Of a stretch of 64,000 bases of DNA, positions 1 through 12,513 are shown piece after piece. A program made the position numbers and the translations under genes. The stretch's first letter is position 1. The number at the start of each line of letters is the position of its first letter. This DNA is from Glycine soja (taxonomy: Eukaryota; Streptophyta; Magnoliopsida; Fabales; Fabaceae): assembly GCF_004193775.1 (NCBI RefSeq), contig NC_041005.1:18633865-18697864 (forward strand), in the 5' to 3' direction. Under the pieces are notes generated by a model. The model did no database searches and was not told the origin of the DNA. It saw only the letters and a program-made list of their open reading frames with translations.

Positions 1-874
1 ATATATATTTATATGAATGATGTTTAAATTTCTTTTTATATCAAAGTATTTTTTTAATTTGAAGGTATAATTAAATATTTTGTTAACTATTTTATATTAT
101 ATTTATGTTGCACTAATCTATATTTATATCTTTCTTTCACCCAGACAACCATATTAGAAAAAATTCATTTTTTTCATTCACAAGAGTCGAACTTGAGATC
201 TTGGTTAAAGAAATCGAATCTAGTATCACTTGAATCAATAACTTGTTGATGCTCTAATCCATATTTATAGTCATAAATCATACACATGTGACCACACCTG
301 AGCAAATCCTTTGAAATTATTTTCTTTTTATACTCATTAGTTTTTTTATGTTAAGTGACTCTTAAATATTAATATTTAAATTTAATATATATAAATGTTA
401 TGTGAATGATGTTTAAATTTCTTTCTATATCAAAATATCCTTATTTTTAAAACTATTTTATAATCTATTTATATTGCGCTAATCTATATTCATATGTTGT
501 TGTCACATGGGTAAAAATGCTAGGAAAAATTCATTGGGATGAATAATATTTTTTTATAATCATTGATTTTTTTATATTAGAAGGTTCTTAAATATTTATA
601 TTTAAATTTAATGCATGCAACTTTATATGAATATTGTTTAAATTTCTTTTTATATCAACTAGGAGAAGAGAGGCACTCATGCTTCTCTAAATTTTTTAAA
701 TAATAAAAAAATAGAAGTTAAATACAGTTAATAAAATATGACAAAATAAAAAAACTAATAATATAAAAGTAGTGAAAAATTAATGTAAGTTAGAATAAAA
801 TTTGAAATTTAAGAAATGATTTATGGATAAAGTTAATGTGTACACCAAATGAGGTAATTCTCATTATTAATAGT

Positions 875-934
<60 letters not shown>

Positions 935-1230
935 AATCCATATTTATATTCATCTGTCACGTTACTATATATATTTAATTAATAATTTTTTTTATCAAGA
1001 GACTCTTAAATATTTAATTTAAATTTAATATATAAAATTTTTATATGAATGACATTTAATTTTTTTTGAGAGAAAAAATTAAACTTCATTCAGATAAAGA
1101 GAATTTATATCAAAATATTCTTTTTTATTTGATAGTATAAAAAATTATATTTCTTAAACTATTACATATTCTATTTATATATTATGCTAATCCATATTTA
1201 TATTTGTGCTTTGTAGGATAACCATATTAG
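1..1230. repeat. AT-rich degenerate direct repeats
   Basis: Very AT-rich intergenic DNA. A block with the order 'tatatgaatgatgtttaaatttc', then 'tatatcaaa(g/a)tat', then 'gc(a/g)ctaatctatatt' appears near 10-140, 395-510 and, more diverged, near 1035-1200. A partial copy lies near 625-660. Each is preceded by a 'gactcttaaatatt...taaatttaatat' block. The copies are diverged and unevenly spaced, so this is an old duplicated unit rather than a young tandem array. No coding potential was seen. Confidence 0.55.
881..932. repeat. (AT)n microsatellite
   Basis: Uninterrupted AT dinucleotide run of about 52 bp inside the AT-rich intergenic DNA. Confidence 0.95.
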
Positions 1231-3000
1231 GGCTAATCGAGTTGGGTGATCATTCTTTTTTATAATCATAGATTTATGCAAATCAAGAGAATATTCGATT
1301 ATGTTCACCAATGAATACAAAATTATCCTAAAAAATTTATTAGCTAAAATTCACTAACCCAAAAAATAATATTTTTTGTATAAAAGTAATAGTTGTAAAA
1401 GTAACTATAACAAAGTATGTTCAAATATATTCCTTTTATGGACCAAATAATTCATATGTGCTCATAAAAAAATGTGACAAATTTATAACATATATGAAAT
1501 TTACTTCATTAGATTTTGCTTCCAGGCATATAAATTCGGACATTTAATCATGACAATAAAAATCAAGAAAAATTATCATATTCTTTTGCAAATATCTATG
1601 TTCTTTTTTATAGTTAAATAATAATTAAAATTCAAATAAAAATACTCATATCCTATTTTCAACTCATAACTCATAAGATAATATTCTTTTATTTCCTGAT
1701 CACAAATATCTATGTGAAAGGAATATATGTTATATGAAAGTGAGACGATTAAATTTGGATCGTATAACCAAACATGAACGATTAAGATTTAATCTTAAAA
1801 ACTCATGTAAGTTTTTAAAAAATCATAGTGACTTTTTAAGTAGTCATATTACATTAAATTTTAACCCTACATGTATGATTATATTATCTAAATTTAATTC
1901 TCTCACTCTCATGTTTTCTCTCATAAGATATGTTCTCTCTATATACATATACATATAGGGTGATACACTCATACCCCTAGTACTCCCATGTTCATTCCTT
2001 CCAAATAATTCAATTAATATATATTTTATATTTATTTTATTTTATTTCTAATAGAATCTTAAATCAATTATAGTACATAAGAATTGTATAAATTAGAATA
2101 TTCAGGTTTCATATTTATTTTATTTTTTGAAATTTTATATAATAGATTTAAGAACCATATAAATTGATATGGTATATATTTTGTTGATCAAAGTAAAAAT
2201 GTGAAAAATATTACAACTGTATTTTAAAATATAGTAATTATTGTTAAAAATAGTTTTTACCTTGAACACAATTAATAAATAGTCATTTTTGGTGTTTTAT
2301 AAATTTGTATACGTAATATTTAAATCAACTCAAACAAATATATTTTACTATTATGAAACATATACATACACAATTTTAATTGATTGCTCAGTAAAACAAT
2401 TTAAATCAATATTAATTTATTGTATATAATTACTGAATATTATATATTATAATTTAAAAAAAATTAATTCATCACAAGTGTGTATAAATTATATGTAAAT
2501 ATTTATTGACATACCTACTAACATATATTTATTAATATCTAAACTATATAAAATATATTAAAAATTTAAATAATATAAAAAATTACTTTTATAAATTACA
2601 AAATGTGAATACCCAATGCACCACACGGAGAATTAAGCTAATTTATATTAAAAGTTACCATCAAAGACTGAAACATATGCCCTTTCATGATAAAACAAAT
2701 TTTATTTTTTATTCTTGATATTTTTTTAATATTTGATGAATTAACAAATTTTGTTTAATAATTTTTTTGCATTTACTTTTAGTCTCGTTATAAAAGACTA
2801 ATAACAAATGGTTTATCTCTTATAAAAAGTAAACATAAAAAATTCATTAATTTATCGGGATTAAAAAAGAAATGGGTCAAGAACAAAATTAAAGTTATTT
2901 TATTAAGAACTGAACGAATATTTTTTTTTATCAGAAAATAAATATAAAATAATTCGAATATTTATTAGTATCGAAACCATGTTTAGCGTAGGTGATAATC
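1231..3000. other. AT-rich intergenic DNA, no gene seen
   Basis: No domain-like reading frame, RNA gene or clear transposon end was found. The short reading frame at 1734-1958 is low-complexity and resembles nothing recognised. The last few hundred bases probably include the promoter of the downstream LSM14/DCP5 gene, but no convincing TATA box stands out in such AT-rich sequence. Confidence 0.5.
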
Positions 3001-3077
3001 TCATTCTCATCCCAGCACTCCAGTTGAAGCTCGAAACCGATTAGATTAGAGGCTTCAAACAAGAGGCCCCAAAACCC

Positions 3078-3085
3078 AAACCCTA
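3078..3085 (+). promoter_or_regulatory. telo-box (AAACCCTA) in 5' leader
   Basis: AAACCCTA lies 20 bp upstream of the DCP5-type ATG at 3105. Telo-boxes are known near transcription start sites of many plant translation and RNA-metabolism genes. The motif is seen; a role here is inferred. Confidence 0.4.
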
Positions 3086-3104
3086 TTCTGGTTGGCTTGC
3101 GATT

Positions 3105-6100
3105 ATGGCGTCTGAGAGCGCTTCTCGATCGAGTTCAGCGGCCGATTCGTACATTGGGAGCTTGATAAGCTTGACCTCTAAGAGTGAGATCAGATACGAA
3201 GGTATTCTCTACAACATCAACACCGAAGAGTCCAGTATTGGCCTCAGAAACGGTATTCTTCTGCTACCCACTTGTTTTTTTTTTTTTTCCAATGAATTTC
3301 CCTTAATCCTTTCTGGGTTTTGTTCATTTTCAGTTTAATTTGGTTCCTTTGGTTTCAGATCCCTGAATTCGCTGACAAATTTGATCTTTGTAATTGATGT
3401 TGTTATTTTTATTATATAATTCTGAAGAGTGGGTTTGTCACAGGGATGTGAATTCCTGTCTTATGGAAGGAATTTTGTTAGTTTTTGGGGCCTTAATGTT
3501 TTTTTTCTCTCCCTGCAGCATCTGGGTTACATGTTTTGCTGATATCTCTTAAGTTTGTCATGTGGTTTTAATCTATCTCTGTTGGGTATCTGAAATTTTG
3601 CACCTTTCAATTTTAGCATGTGATTCACACTTGGACAATGACTTACGTTTGATTCTTATATTAGTTTGTTATTCGCTGCTTGCTTTTGCGGATTGTACAG
3701 TTGCCGCATACCGGATTAGTGGAAAGCTTCTTGATCGATAAATGCAAGTAGCAAATAACAAACTTGAAAGCTCAGAAAGTCCGTAAGTCGTTAGCCAGTT
3801 AGAATCACGTGCAACACTAAAAGAAGCGGAATTCAAATGCTTCAGTGGTGATAGATTAATGGCAAAACTTCCAAACACTAAGGCCACACTGAATTAAAGA
3901 ATGGAAAATTGTAATATTCCCTATTATGTTTGGGTTATTAATGTTAGTGAGAGAATAATAATTGGCATACATATCTGTATTTGGCAATCATGCGCTCTAG
4001 AACCATTGTGGTGTGTCTCGCTCTAAAACGTTGTGGTGTGTTGCTTTGCGGTTCGCTCCATGTAGCGTGTTGCGTTGTGGTTCGCTGTCATGCTTGGAGC
4101 GTCATGAATGGCTGCCATTTGCGGCATTAGTGGATGCAGCATTGATTAATGGTTGAAACGCTTGTTTACCCCCACAATATGGTGTCTTGTAAGGTTTATT
4201 TTGGGAGACATTTGCATGATTTCACTTCCCTAATTCTAGGTTTGAAATCAAAACCCTTTTTTGAAATGGTTACCCACCCACCCTTGTGTCTCTGAAACAT
4301 GACGCACTATTTTTTGGCGACATCTCTGGCAATTTTTTATGTTTTTTGGCACCTTCCTGGTGCCTACCTTGCTCTGTTCTCTGGCACTATATTCGATGTT
4401 CTGTTCTACTTTTTCTATTTATTTCTATTCAGTTCACTCTCTCACTGTTCCCTGCTCTCCCACAGAGATTGTTCTGCCCTTTCATTTTGTAATAGAAAGC
4501 ACTCAGTGTTGTGACCGTTGCGGATGCTTTTCCTGCTGGAATAGCAGAAATCATGGCATAATAGTGCTGCTCCCATGAGTGATGCGCCTTGTCCCTTTAG
4601 GCTATATGTCACCACAGCCCCTCTCGACCTGGCATCCCCTTCTCCATCTGTGATCTCTTCCCTCTCTCTCTATGTGAAGCTGTCTGCATTTTACTCTCTT
4701 CCATTTACAACTGAATCTCTAATTAGGGTTAGGGGAATTGGGCCAATGTGCCCAAGCGGTTTTTTCTCCCTTTTTTATTGTTTTGGTCTTTTGGGCCTCT
4801 ATTTGAATCCAGATTAGATTCTCTTTCTCTCTCTCTCTTAAATTTAAAGGATAACATGTAATATAATTAAGAAACTAAACATAGTAGTAAAAAACTAAAT
4901 AACAAATAACATATAATAAACTAAATTAATAGTAACAAAAAATTTCAGAATAGCAGTCATCTCGCTATCCCCTATCCTGCTATCCTGCATAGCAGTATTG
5001 GAGTCAGGCACTCCTCGCCACACCACTATCCGAGATTGATAACAATCATTTTTTATAGTTGAGCAATATATGCACACACACAAACACACGTTAATGTACA
5101 CGACTTATGTTTTAGGAGTACATTAACAAGTTACAATTTGGGTGTGTTTTAAGGAAATTGAATTTATATGCTAAGATATTCCTTCTAAATGACATTTTGG
5201 TGAATGTTAGTAATAAAGTCTGTGCTGTTTGGTTACATTTCAAATGATCAAGACTGTTGATCATTAGCTCTCATATGTGCAAGATTTTCATGCAACCATG
5301 TGGATTATTGCAGCTTTGAATTTTACCACCTAAAGATGTTTACTATCACGAGTTGGATTGGTGGAGTGATGCTTTTGTTTTTTGTCTTGTAGTGCGATCT
5401 TTTGGAACAGAAGGAAGGAAAAAGGATGGCCTACAAATTCCTCCAGGTGACAAGATTTATGAGTATATACTTTTCCGTGGGACTGACATCAAGGTATCAT
5501 GCACGGAATATATACAAGTGCTTTTTCTAAATAGTTAATGTATTTGTACCTGTTTGTACCTGATTTTGTTGAGTGTACATTAGAAACAATAGCATGTCAA
5601 CTGTGTGACATTTTGTAAAGAAACTTTTTTGGTACAACTTGGTTCTAGAATCTTGGAATACAAAGTGGGAGATGGAACATTAGGAGGATGATCCAGATTT
5701 TCTTATATGCTTTTTGCGAGTTAATTTAATAGCTCAATAAAAACTTTGTTTAGATCATCTGTGTCGAAATGTTGAATGATTTATGCCCATATTATACAAG
5801 AATCAGATCATCTGAGACATCTGTCTTAATTTTTTTTGCAGGATTTACAGGTTAAATCTTCTCCACCTGTCCAGCCTACTCCACAAGTCAACAATGACCC
5901 AGCTATTATTCAGGTGGACGAGAAATTTTTTATCTGAAATATGAATCAGTTAAATTAATCACATCCTAATTATATGGAATTGCATATGCAGTCTCACTAT
6001 CCTCACCCAGTCACCACATCTACAAATTTGCCTTCTGCTGTAAGTGGGTCTTTGAGTGATCCTAGCTCTCATACCACACAGCATGGACTTCCCGGGTCAA

Positions 6101-8731
6101 ATTTCCAAGGGCCCTTGCCTTTGTATCAACCTGGAGGGAACATAGGATCGTGGGGAGCTTCTCCGTCTGCTCCTAATGCAAATGGTGGTAGGCTTGGTAT
6201 GCCACCAATGTATTGGCAAGGATATTATGGTGCCCCAAATGGGCTTCCTCAATTACACCAACAATCCTTGCTTCAACCACCACCTGGTTTATCAATGCCT
6301 TCATCTATGCAGCAGCCAATGCAGTATCCCAACATCACCCCCTCTTTACCTACTGTATCTTCTAATTTGCCTGAATTACCATCATCTTTACTTCCTGCGA
6401 GTGCTAGTATTCCTAGTATAACATCTGCTTCCTTGCCTCCATCTAATTTGCCTCCAGCACCTTCTGCTTTGGCTCCTGCTCCATCAGCTTTGCCTCCTGC
6501 ACCGTCCGCTCTATCTCCTTCATCTTCTGCTTTATCTCCCGCACCTTCTGCAACACTTGCTTCTGAAATTTTGCCAGTATCAGTAACAAATGAGGCACCC
6601 ATTGTTTCAACTTCAGCAGCCATGTTAGCTGCTAACTTGCCATCACTGACCATTTCTGGTCCAGATATAAATGCTATAGTGCCACCCATCTCCAGCAAAC
6701 TGCATGCAATTTCAGGTTCAAGCTTGCCCTATCAAACTGTATCCCAGTTTTCTCCTGCTGTCGTGGGATCATCAACTTCTATCCATTCAGAAACATCAGC
6801 ACCTTCTCTCGTAATCCCAGGTCGATTATTGCAGCCTGGACCAAGTATAGTTTCTTCAGCTCAGCCTTCACAAGCACCTCATAAGGATGTTGAAGTGGTT
6901 CAGGTATCTTCGACATCATCATCTGAACCATCTGTGCCAGTTCTTGCTGAAACTCAACCACCAATATTGCCATTGCCAGTAACTTCACGACCCAGTTACA
7001 GGGTATCCTTCTTCTCTTGATCTATCAGTTTCTTGCATGCAGACACACCCTTGTTATAGTTTTGCTTGTGATTTTATGATTTTATACAATACAGTAACAT
7101 GGTAGAGAGATCAAATTCTCATAAATTTACTGGATCAATCTCATTATCCGAAGATGTTTAGTGTGTTTGGCCAGGCGTTTGTAAACTTGATTTTAGATGA
7201 TCTTCAATTTGGAAAAATTGATTTTGGTTAGATTTAAGTGTGTTTTGATGAGTGTTTACTGATTACAAAGAATGATTTTGAATGCAATTAATTTTGTAAA
7301 ATTGATTATGAAGTAACGAAATTTATTTGGATGTTTTTATCTTGAAAGCTAGTTTGATGTAATTTAGATAGTCTACAAACTCTTCCCTCCTGATCAGCTT
7401 CTCTGTTTTTCTCCCCTTTTATTTTTTTGTAGAGAATTGAAGTAGGATTTGGTCTGGCTTGTTTTCATGGTTTTTAATTGGCAACTACCATACATGAATT
7501 GTGATGATTGATGAGCGTTTCTTAATTTGTTGCTTTGTGCTTTTATCAAATAAAATTAGCACTAAGTGATTAATAGCCAAGACCATAAGTATGGATGTTT
7601 TATTATATTAACTTGTTTACCATCTATTCTTTTGATTGAGAAGGACTTTTGACATTTGTTTGCACTTTTTTAAGCCCGGTGGAGCTCCTATCCAAACTCA
7701 TCATGGCTATAATTATAGAGGACGTGGAAGAGGAAGGGGAACTGGGGTAATGTTCAGTTTACTGTGGCTTATACTGAATTACCAATAGAATTTGAGAACG
7801 TATTGGATAATTTGGAGTTTTAAATCTTTTCTTTTTTGGAGAAGGGTTTGGTGGTTTGGACTTTTGGATGGGCAGGGGGTGGTTGTGTTTCATAATTCAC
7901 TTTTCACTTATTATAAATATATCTGTAAATATGCTTTAATTTTTGCCTTTCTAATAGTTGTTGGGTGGACCATTAAGAAACTTATTATAAATATATCTGT
8001 AAATATGCTTTTATTTTTTTTCCTTCCATTGATGGGATTATGATTGTAACATTCAGTTGAGTTCATGAAAAATTCAATTAATGCTTTGCAGGGTTTGCGC
8101 CCAGTCACAAAATTCACAGAGGATTTTGATTTTATGGCAATGAATGAGAAGTTCAAAAAGGATGAAGTATGGGGTCATCTTGGTAAAAGTAAGTCTCATT
8201 CAAAAGAAAAAGATGGGGAAGAAAATGCCTTTGATGAAGATTACCAAGATGAAGACAATGACGATGTATCAAACATTGAGGTCAAGGTAATGTTATCTAG
8301 TGTGCAGCTTGATATGCATTCAGTTTTTACCTAAATGTATTTTTGTTTTCGGTCTTAATGTCATAACTTTGACTCTGCTTTTCATGGTTTTTGCAGCCTC
8401 TATATAACAAGGATGATTTCTTTGACTCGCTCTCTTCCAACATGCATGGTAATGCTTCACAGAATGGAAGGACTAGATACTCTGAACAAATCAAGATTGA
8501 TACTGAGGTAATTCCTATCTTTCTTCGATCTCATATTTAGGGGACAATGTTCAATTCTTTTTCTGATTTGTGGTGCAGACGTTTGGTGATTTTGTGAGGC
8601 ACCATGGTGGTCGCAGGGGCCGTGGCCCTGGCCGTGTTGGACGTACCCGAGGTGGTTATTATGGAAGAGTAGGAGGGTATGGCTATAATGGACGAGGGAG
8701 GGGACGTGGCATGTCCAGTCAGAATTTGTAG
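3105..8731 (+). CDS. DCP5: LSM14/RAP55-family mRNA decapping factor (DCP5-like), eight exons
   Basis: Inferred coding exons are 3105-3252, 5393-5493, 5842-5913, 5992-7002, 7675-7746, 8092-8286, 8397-8507 and 8579-8731. All introns are GT-AG and the sum is 1863 bp, or 620 residues plus TAG. Domains in order: N-terminal Lsm14 domain (about 16-83, with [20 protein letters not shown] and RSFGTEGRK); a long Pro/Ser/Ala-rich linker with PSAL-type repeats (exon 4); a first RGG patch (exon 5); the DFDF box [12 protein letters not shown] (exon 6); an acidic stretch; the FFD box [10 protein letters not shown] (exon 7); the TFG box [13 protein letters not shown] across exons 7/8; and a C-terminal RGG tail. 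In Arabidopsis the family represses translation, builds P-bodies and promotes DCP2-dependent decapping in the cytoplasm. The length fits the plant family (about 600 residues). Exon 1 joins exon 2 inside a Val codon. Intron 1 is long (2140 bp). No disabling change was found, so the gene is likely functional. Confidence 0.95.
3960..5060. other. Intron 1 of DCP5: possible old transposon insertion
   Basis: This part of the first intron is richer in GC and CpG than its surroundings. It has repeated 'ttg(c/t)ggt(t)cgct' and 'gctatcc/tagcagt' motifs of the kind often left by degenerate nonautonomous DNA transposons. No terminal inverted repeat or target duplication was established, so it may be ordinary intron sequence. 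Confidence 0.25.
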
Positions 8732-9035
8732 GTGGTAGTTATGTTTAGTCATGGACATGGTGGAGACCAAGAGCCTAGGTAGCCTTCCCCTAAAATCATC
8801 GTAATTATGGTAGAGATAATGCTTCATTGTTGTGTTGCCTATTATATGTTCGTTTCACAGAATAAGTAGGACATTTTTTTTCCTGTTATGTTACCCTCTT
8901 GTTACTCCTACTAAAGTCTCTTGGTTTGGTGGAAAGATGTTTGGACACCATTTTATTTTTAGCATATATCAACATGCAGAAGTTTAGACTAATTTATTGC
9001 AGGATTTTTGTTTATGCATGTAAGCTATTAGTCGC
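8732..9035 (+). other. DCP5 3' UTR and downstream flank
   Basis: Sequence after the TAG stop without further coding features. 'agaataag' near 8860 is a plausible near-upstream polyadenylation element. The RGG codons end at the stop, and LTR-derived sequence begins within about 300 bp. Confidence 0.5.
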
Positions 9036-9039
9036 TCAT

Positions 9040-10768
9040 CAATTTTTGGTGTATAAGTATAACAAGCTCAACTTAGTACAATTCGCATCATCTTATCACT
9101 CATTATTTAATCACAAAATTACATTCTACACCTTCATGTTAATCACGTGTTTAGAACAGATCAAGTACAACACAACACCTCACACTCACAATTCATTACA
9201 CACCATTACATAACAAGTCATAATGATCATTACATAAGCATTATGCAACAGACACCCTAGGACTTAATTTTATATGCAATGTGGTATCATATCAGTGAAA
9301 AACAACACCAAAACACCTAGGAGTATATAACAAGAAACACCTCACAATGAATATGTTAAGTCACTTTCATGAAGTGAAGTCATAAGGTGACCTGACAGGG
9401 TCACTCTATTTTGCAAAAATGCTTCAATCATATGAGATCAATATAGGCTTAAAGCAGCACTCAAACCTAGTGTTTTACCTTCAAGGCCTAGATTTCAAAA
9501 AATTCGTTAGAGCCTCATCTTTCTGATTTAGGTCCAACCCCTAAAACAACTTTTGCATACAGACATTGTTCATGAATTATATAATACCCACGACCTCACA
9601 CTTATTTTCAAACACATTTAACACAATGCGCTACAATTTAACACCTCAGGTTTCTAACTTAGAATCCTACACCTTCCTTTTAACACATCACACATTGCAC
9701 TATAATTTAACACCTTAGGTTCCTAACTTGGAATCCTATACTTTCCTTTTAACACCTCGTGCATAAATAATTTTCTCAAGGTAAACATCAGTCGGGTTAT
9801 TGTATAATTTATAACTCACAACACAAGTAATATCACTTCAAGTATTAACTACACACTTATTCACACATTCAATTTATCCTTTACACACAATTTGAATCAC
9901 AATTTCATGGTTTCAGTATAACAATTTATCACACTAATCTAGTAAGTCTTGTCCAAAATACAAACAAATTATACAAAACTGTTTCTCACAACATGAGGAG
10001 TAAAATCCCTCAAATAATTTCACATAATCATATGGCATTAATTGATCTGTCAAACACAATAATCTCGTAATTATAATCATAAAGGAAGAATTACAATACA
10101 GTAAACATTCCAAAATAAATTCCAATTTGATCATCTAAGGATTCCTACACATGTTCATTCTAACCCCAATTGCGATAAACTTATCCTTTACCTCTAAGTG
10201 GACTCATGTGTGTAGTTCAACAGTGATAGCAGTGTCTCTAGTGGTTCCCTAAGATTCCTTAACTTTTTCATCTGATTGTTTTACTAGGATTTCCAAGCGT
10301 TAGAGAGAAGAAGAAATGATTGAAACCTCAATTTCACTGTCTCCGTGCGAGAGACATTTCTCTCTCCACAAATATTATTTCACAAATCTTAATAGTAGGG
10401 ATGTGCAAAAGTGAGTTTCAAATCTGGTGTTCAAATTTCACGACGATCCAACAGTTAAGGAGTCTGAGATCGTAGTGCTACTGGACAGGTTTGAGTGTAT
10501 GCGAGAAAAAAGAAAGGGTTTTGGGAGAGGGAGAAGGAAAAACGAATTTGAGAGAAAGAGAAAGCGTAGAGACGTATCAAATGAATAAGTAAAACATCCT
10601 TTTTATTTTCTAAGAACATATATTTATTTTATTTACCTCAACCATTATTTTAATTAATAAAACTATTTCTTCTTATTTATTTAATTATAAAAATCTCATT
10701 ATTTTCCTAAAATTTTATTTTTAAATAAAATATTTTTTAATTTATTTTACGAAAAATAGGGTGTTACA
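9040..10768 (-). mobile_element. Truncated Ty3/gypsy (Tekay-like) LTR
   Basis: On the minus strand this starts at 10768 with TGTAACACCC, the usual start of this LTR family. It continues collinearly with the LTRs at 24135-26545 and 31000-33815. Shared landmarks are 'atatgcaatgtggta', 'caaggcctaga', 'aggtccaacccctaaa' and the 'caggaatccta' type blocks. The far end, expected to read GGGTGTCACA, is missing, so the LTR is truncated near the DCP5 3' flank; the exact left edge is uncertain. Just outside its start, 'caagggaagta' on the minus strand could be a polypurine tract, which would make it a 3' LTR whose internal region has been lost. Confidence 0.7.
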
Positions 10769-10843
10769 TACTTCCCTTGAGTTCAATCTCTACATAGGTA
10801 CCTATCAATGACCATGACTTGAGAGAGCACAATTAGGGGTAGT

Positions 10844-10942
10844 GTGTTTTCGCAATCCTTTTGTGCATGACTTAGCATCATGTGCCATAGCTCCACATTT
10901 GGGAATGTGAGGGTTGGTTTCCTTCTTCCTATCTTCGTCTCT
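10844..10942 (-). pseudogene. SLU7: Fragment of splicing factor SLU7 coding sequence
   Basis: The minus strand reads DEDRKKETNPHIPK directly followed by CGAMAHDAKSC. Both match hallmark pieces of the SLU7 step-II splicing factor: the NPHIP motif and the zinc-knuckle CGAMTHDAKSC. In real SLU7 about 45 residues, including the first knuckle cysteines, lie between these pieces, so this copy carries an in-frame internal deletion. No flanking SLU7 exons are visible. It is a transposed or retrocopied scrap next to an LTR and a SINE-like unit, and not functional. Confidence 0.6.
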
Positions 10943-10969
10943 TGAATTAACTACCTCGACAATACAAAG

Positions 10970-11095
10970 ATATAAGGTTGGTTGTGTGGTTAAAAAAGAA
11001 GGGAAAAAGGGAAAAGTTATAGGTTCGATCCCCTTTGTTAACAAAACTAACAAATTAATAATTAATATTTGTCGATCTAAAGAAAACATACATAT
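10970..11095 (+). mobile_element. tRNA-derived SINE-like element
   Basis: A-box-like TGGTTGTGTGG at 10979-10989 is followed 33 bp later by the B-box GGTTCGATCC at 11022-11031, then an AT-rich body and 'ttgtcgatctaaag', a tail typical of plant tRNA-derived SINEs. The boundaries are approximate and no target duplication was confirmed. A degraded tRNA gene is the alternative, but no cloverleaf was found. Confidence 0.5.
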
Positions 11096-11363
11096 ACTAA
11101 CCAATTGAGATATAAGGAAAAATGGGATAAACATTGTCATGTGAAAATCAGTTAATTAAAAAGAGAAAAAGTAGTTTTAAACTAATGAACCTAAACTCAA
11201 TATGAAAAAACAAGATAAAATAATTTTCCTTCATGTTTTCTAGACCCTATTATCAAGGCAAAGAAGTGAGTTTCAAAACCAATGAACCTAAACTCGATGA
11301 TGTAAAAAGAAAAAGAAAAAACAACGCAAAATGGGATAAACATTGTTCATATTAACTATTAAA

Positions 11364-11412
11364 GAAGGAGGAGGAGGAGGAGGAGGAGGAGGAAGAGGAG
11401 GAGGAGGTGGAG
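11364..11412. repeat. (GGA)n purine microsatellite
   Basis: Runs of GGA/GAA triplets on the + strand, about 49 bp, almost pure purine. Confidence 0.9.
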
Positions 11413-11659
11413 AACAAAGTACCTGAAGTGGTGGCCATGCCCATGATGCAAACAAACGTTGATCGAATAGAAGATTAAAGACGAAACCAAAGGAACATTT
11501 ATAATACTAGTATTAACTATTAGAAATTACTTTAAAGAGGACAATTGTTACAAGAATAGAAAGGAAATTGTTGTTTTGTGCCACAAAGTTTTCGTGAAAC
11601 ATATTTCATTTTTTTTATTAATATTCGCTTTTAAAAAAACATATTTGTAAGGAATTATT

Positions 11660-11962
11660 ATCTTACGTGAGAAAGAGAATGACTAATCTCAATTGTTAGA
11701 TTAAAATGAAAGGTTTAAATTAAAATATTTTAAATTCAAATTAAAATATCCCATAACTAACAAATTAATATCTAAAAGGTTTGAGATATTTGGACATGAT
11801 AAATTAGATATTTGATTTTCTTATTGATGAATCTTTTAGAGATGTTATGTTTACATAGGTTTAATTTGAATTTAAAATATTTTAAATCTAAATCTTTCAT
11901 TTTAATCTAACGATTGAGATTAATCATTATGATATAAGATGGTCATTCTCATTATAGTTGTC
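11660..11962. mobile_element. MITE-like foldback element
   Basis: The left arm (about 11670-11752: gagaatgactaatctcaat..., ttagattaaaatgaaagg..., aaatattttaaattcaaatt) is repeated in inverted orientation at about 11858-11960. The right arm contains an extra 17 bp or so near its outer end. The arms are about 85% alike by eye over some 80 bp, with a spacer of about 100 bp. It has no coding capacity. Family and target duplication were not determined. Confidence 0.6.
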
Positions 11963-12325
11963 CTTTTACTTTAAATATGATTTTAAAAATAATTTTATAG
12001 AATTAACATCCATGATAATTAAGTGATAATATAAAGAGTAATTACACTAATCACATATGAACTTGTGTAATTACACAAACACCTATTTTTTAACCATTAC
12101 AACCATATCCCTTCTATGGGGTGTTAGTGTAAGATATGAGGTATGAGAGAGTGTCAATGTAATGTTTTCAAACATATAAGAAAGTGTTTATAGTAACTTA
12201 AAAGGGATGTTGTCATGTGAAAATCAATTTGATTGGATCCGTTAAGTGCTTCAACATGATTCCAAAATAATGTTAAACGATTGACGTTGAAGAGGGAATA
12301 AAAAGAAAGCTTCGGACTATCAATA
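11963..12325. other. Unassigned AT-rich sequence
   Basis: Nothing recognised between the foldback element and the first detectable LINE codons. Confidence 0.4.
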
Positions 12326-12326
12326 T

Positions 12327-12513
12327 CCACTCCACTTGGTTGTTACGGGACAATAAAAGCATTAATTTTTGGAGTCATTAGTGGCTCTCTCGATCTAGTG
12401 GTAGTTGATGCCATGCAACTTCCGCAAAATATTAGAAAGTCCTTTACCACAACTATTAGTGACTTCCTTATTGATTGGAATTGGCGCATTCCTCCTTTCT
12501 CGAGGCAAGTTAT
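12327..12513 (+). pseudogene. LINE reverse-transcriptase remnant, segment 1 of 4
   Basis: The + strand frame reads DNKSINFWSH, then stops, then WNWRIPPFSRQV. This pattern matches the post-RT linker (DUF4283/zf-RVT region) of plant L1-type LINE proteins. There are several in-frame stops. The frame is interrupted at 12513 by a solo LTR and resumes at 13810 with PNLVPEIS. The family assignment rests on motif recognition only. Confidence 0.6.

Noticed and set aside
3669..3887. 72-residue minus frame inside DCP5 intron 1
   Set aside because: No similarity recognised; antisense and intronic.
10805..11140. The whole 111-residue minus frame as one protein
   Set aside because: Only about 33 residues resemble SLU7. 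The rest is read antisense through the SINE-like unit and AT-rich DNA.
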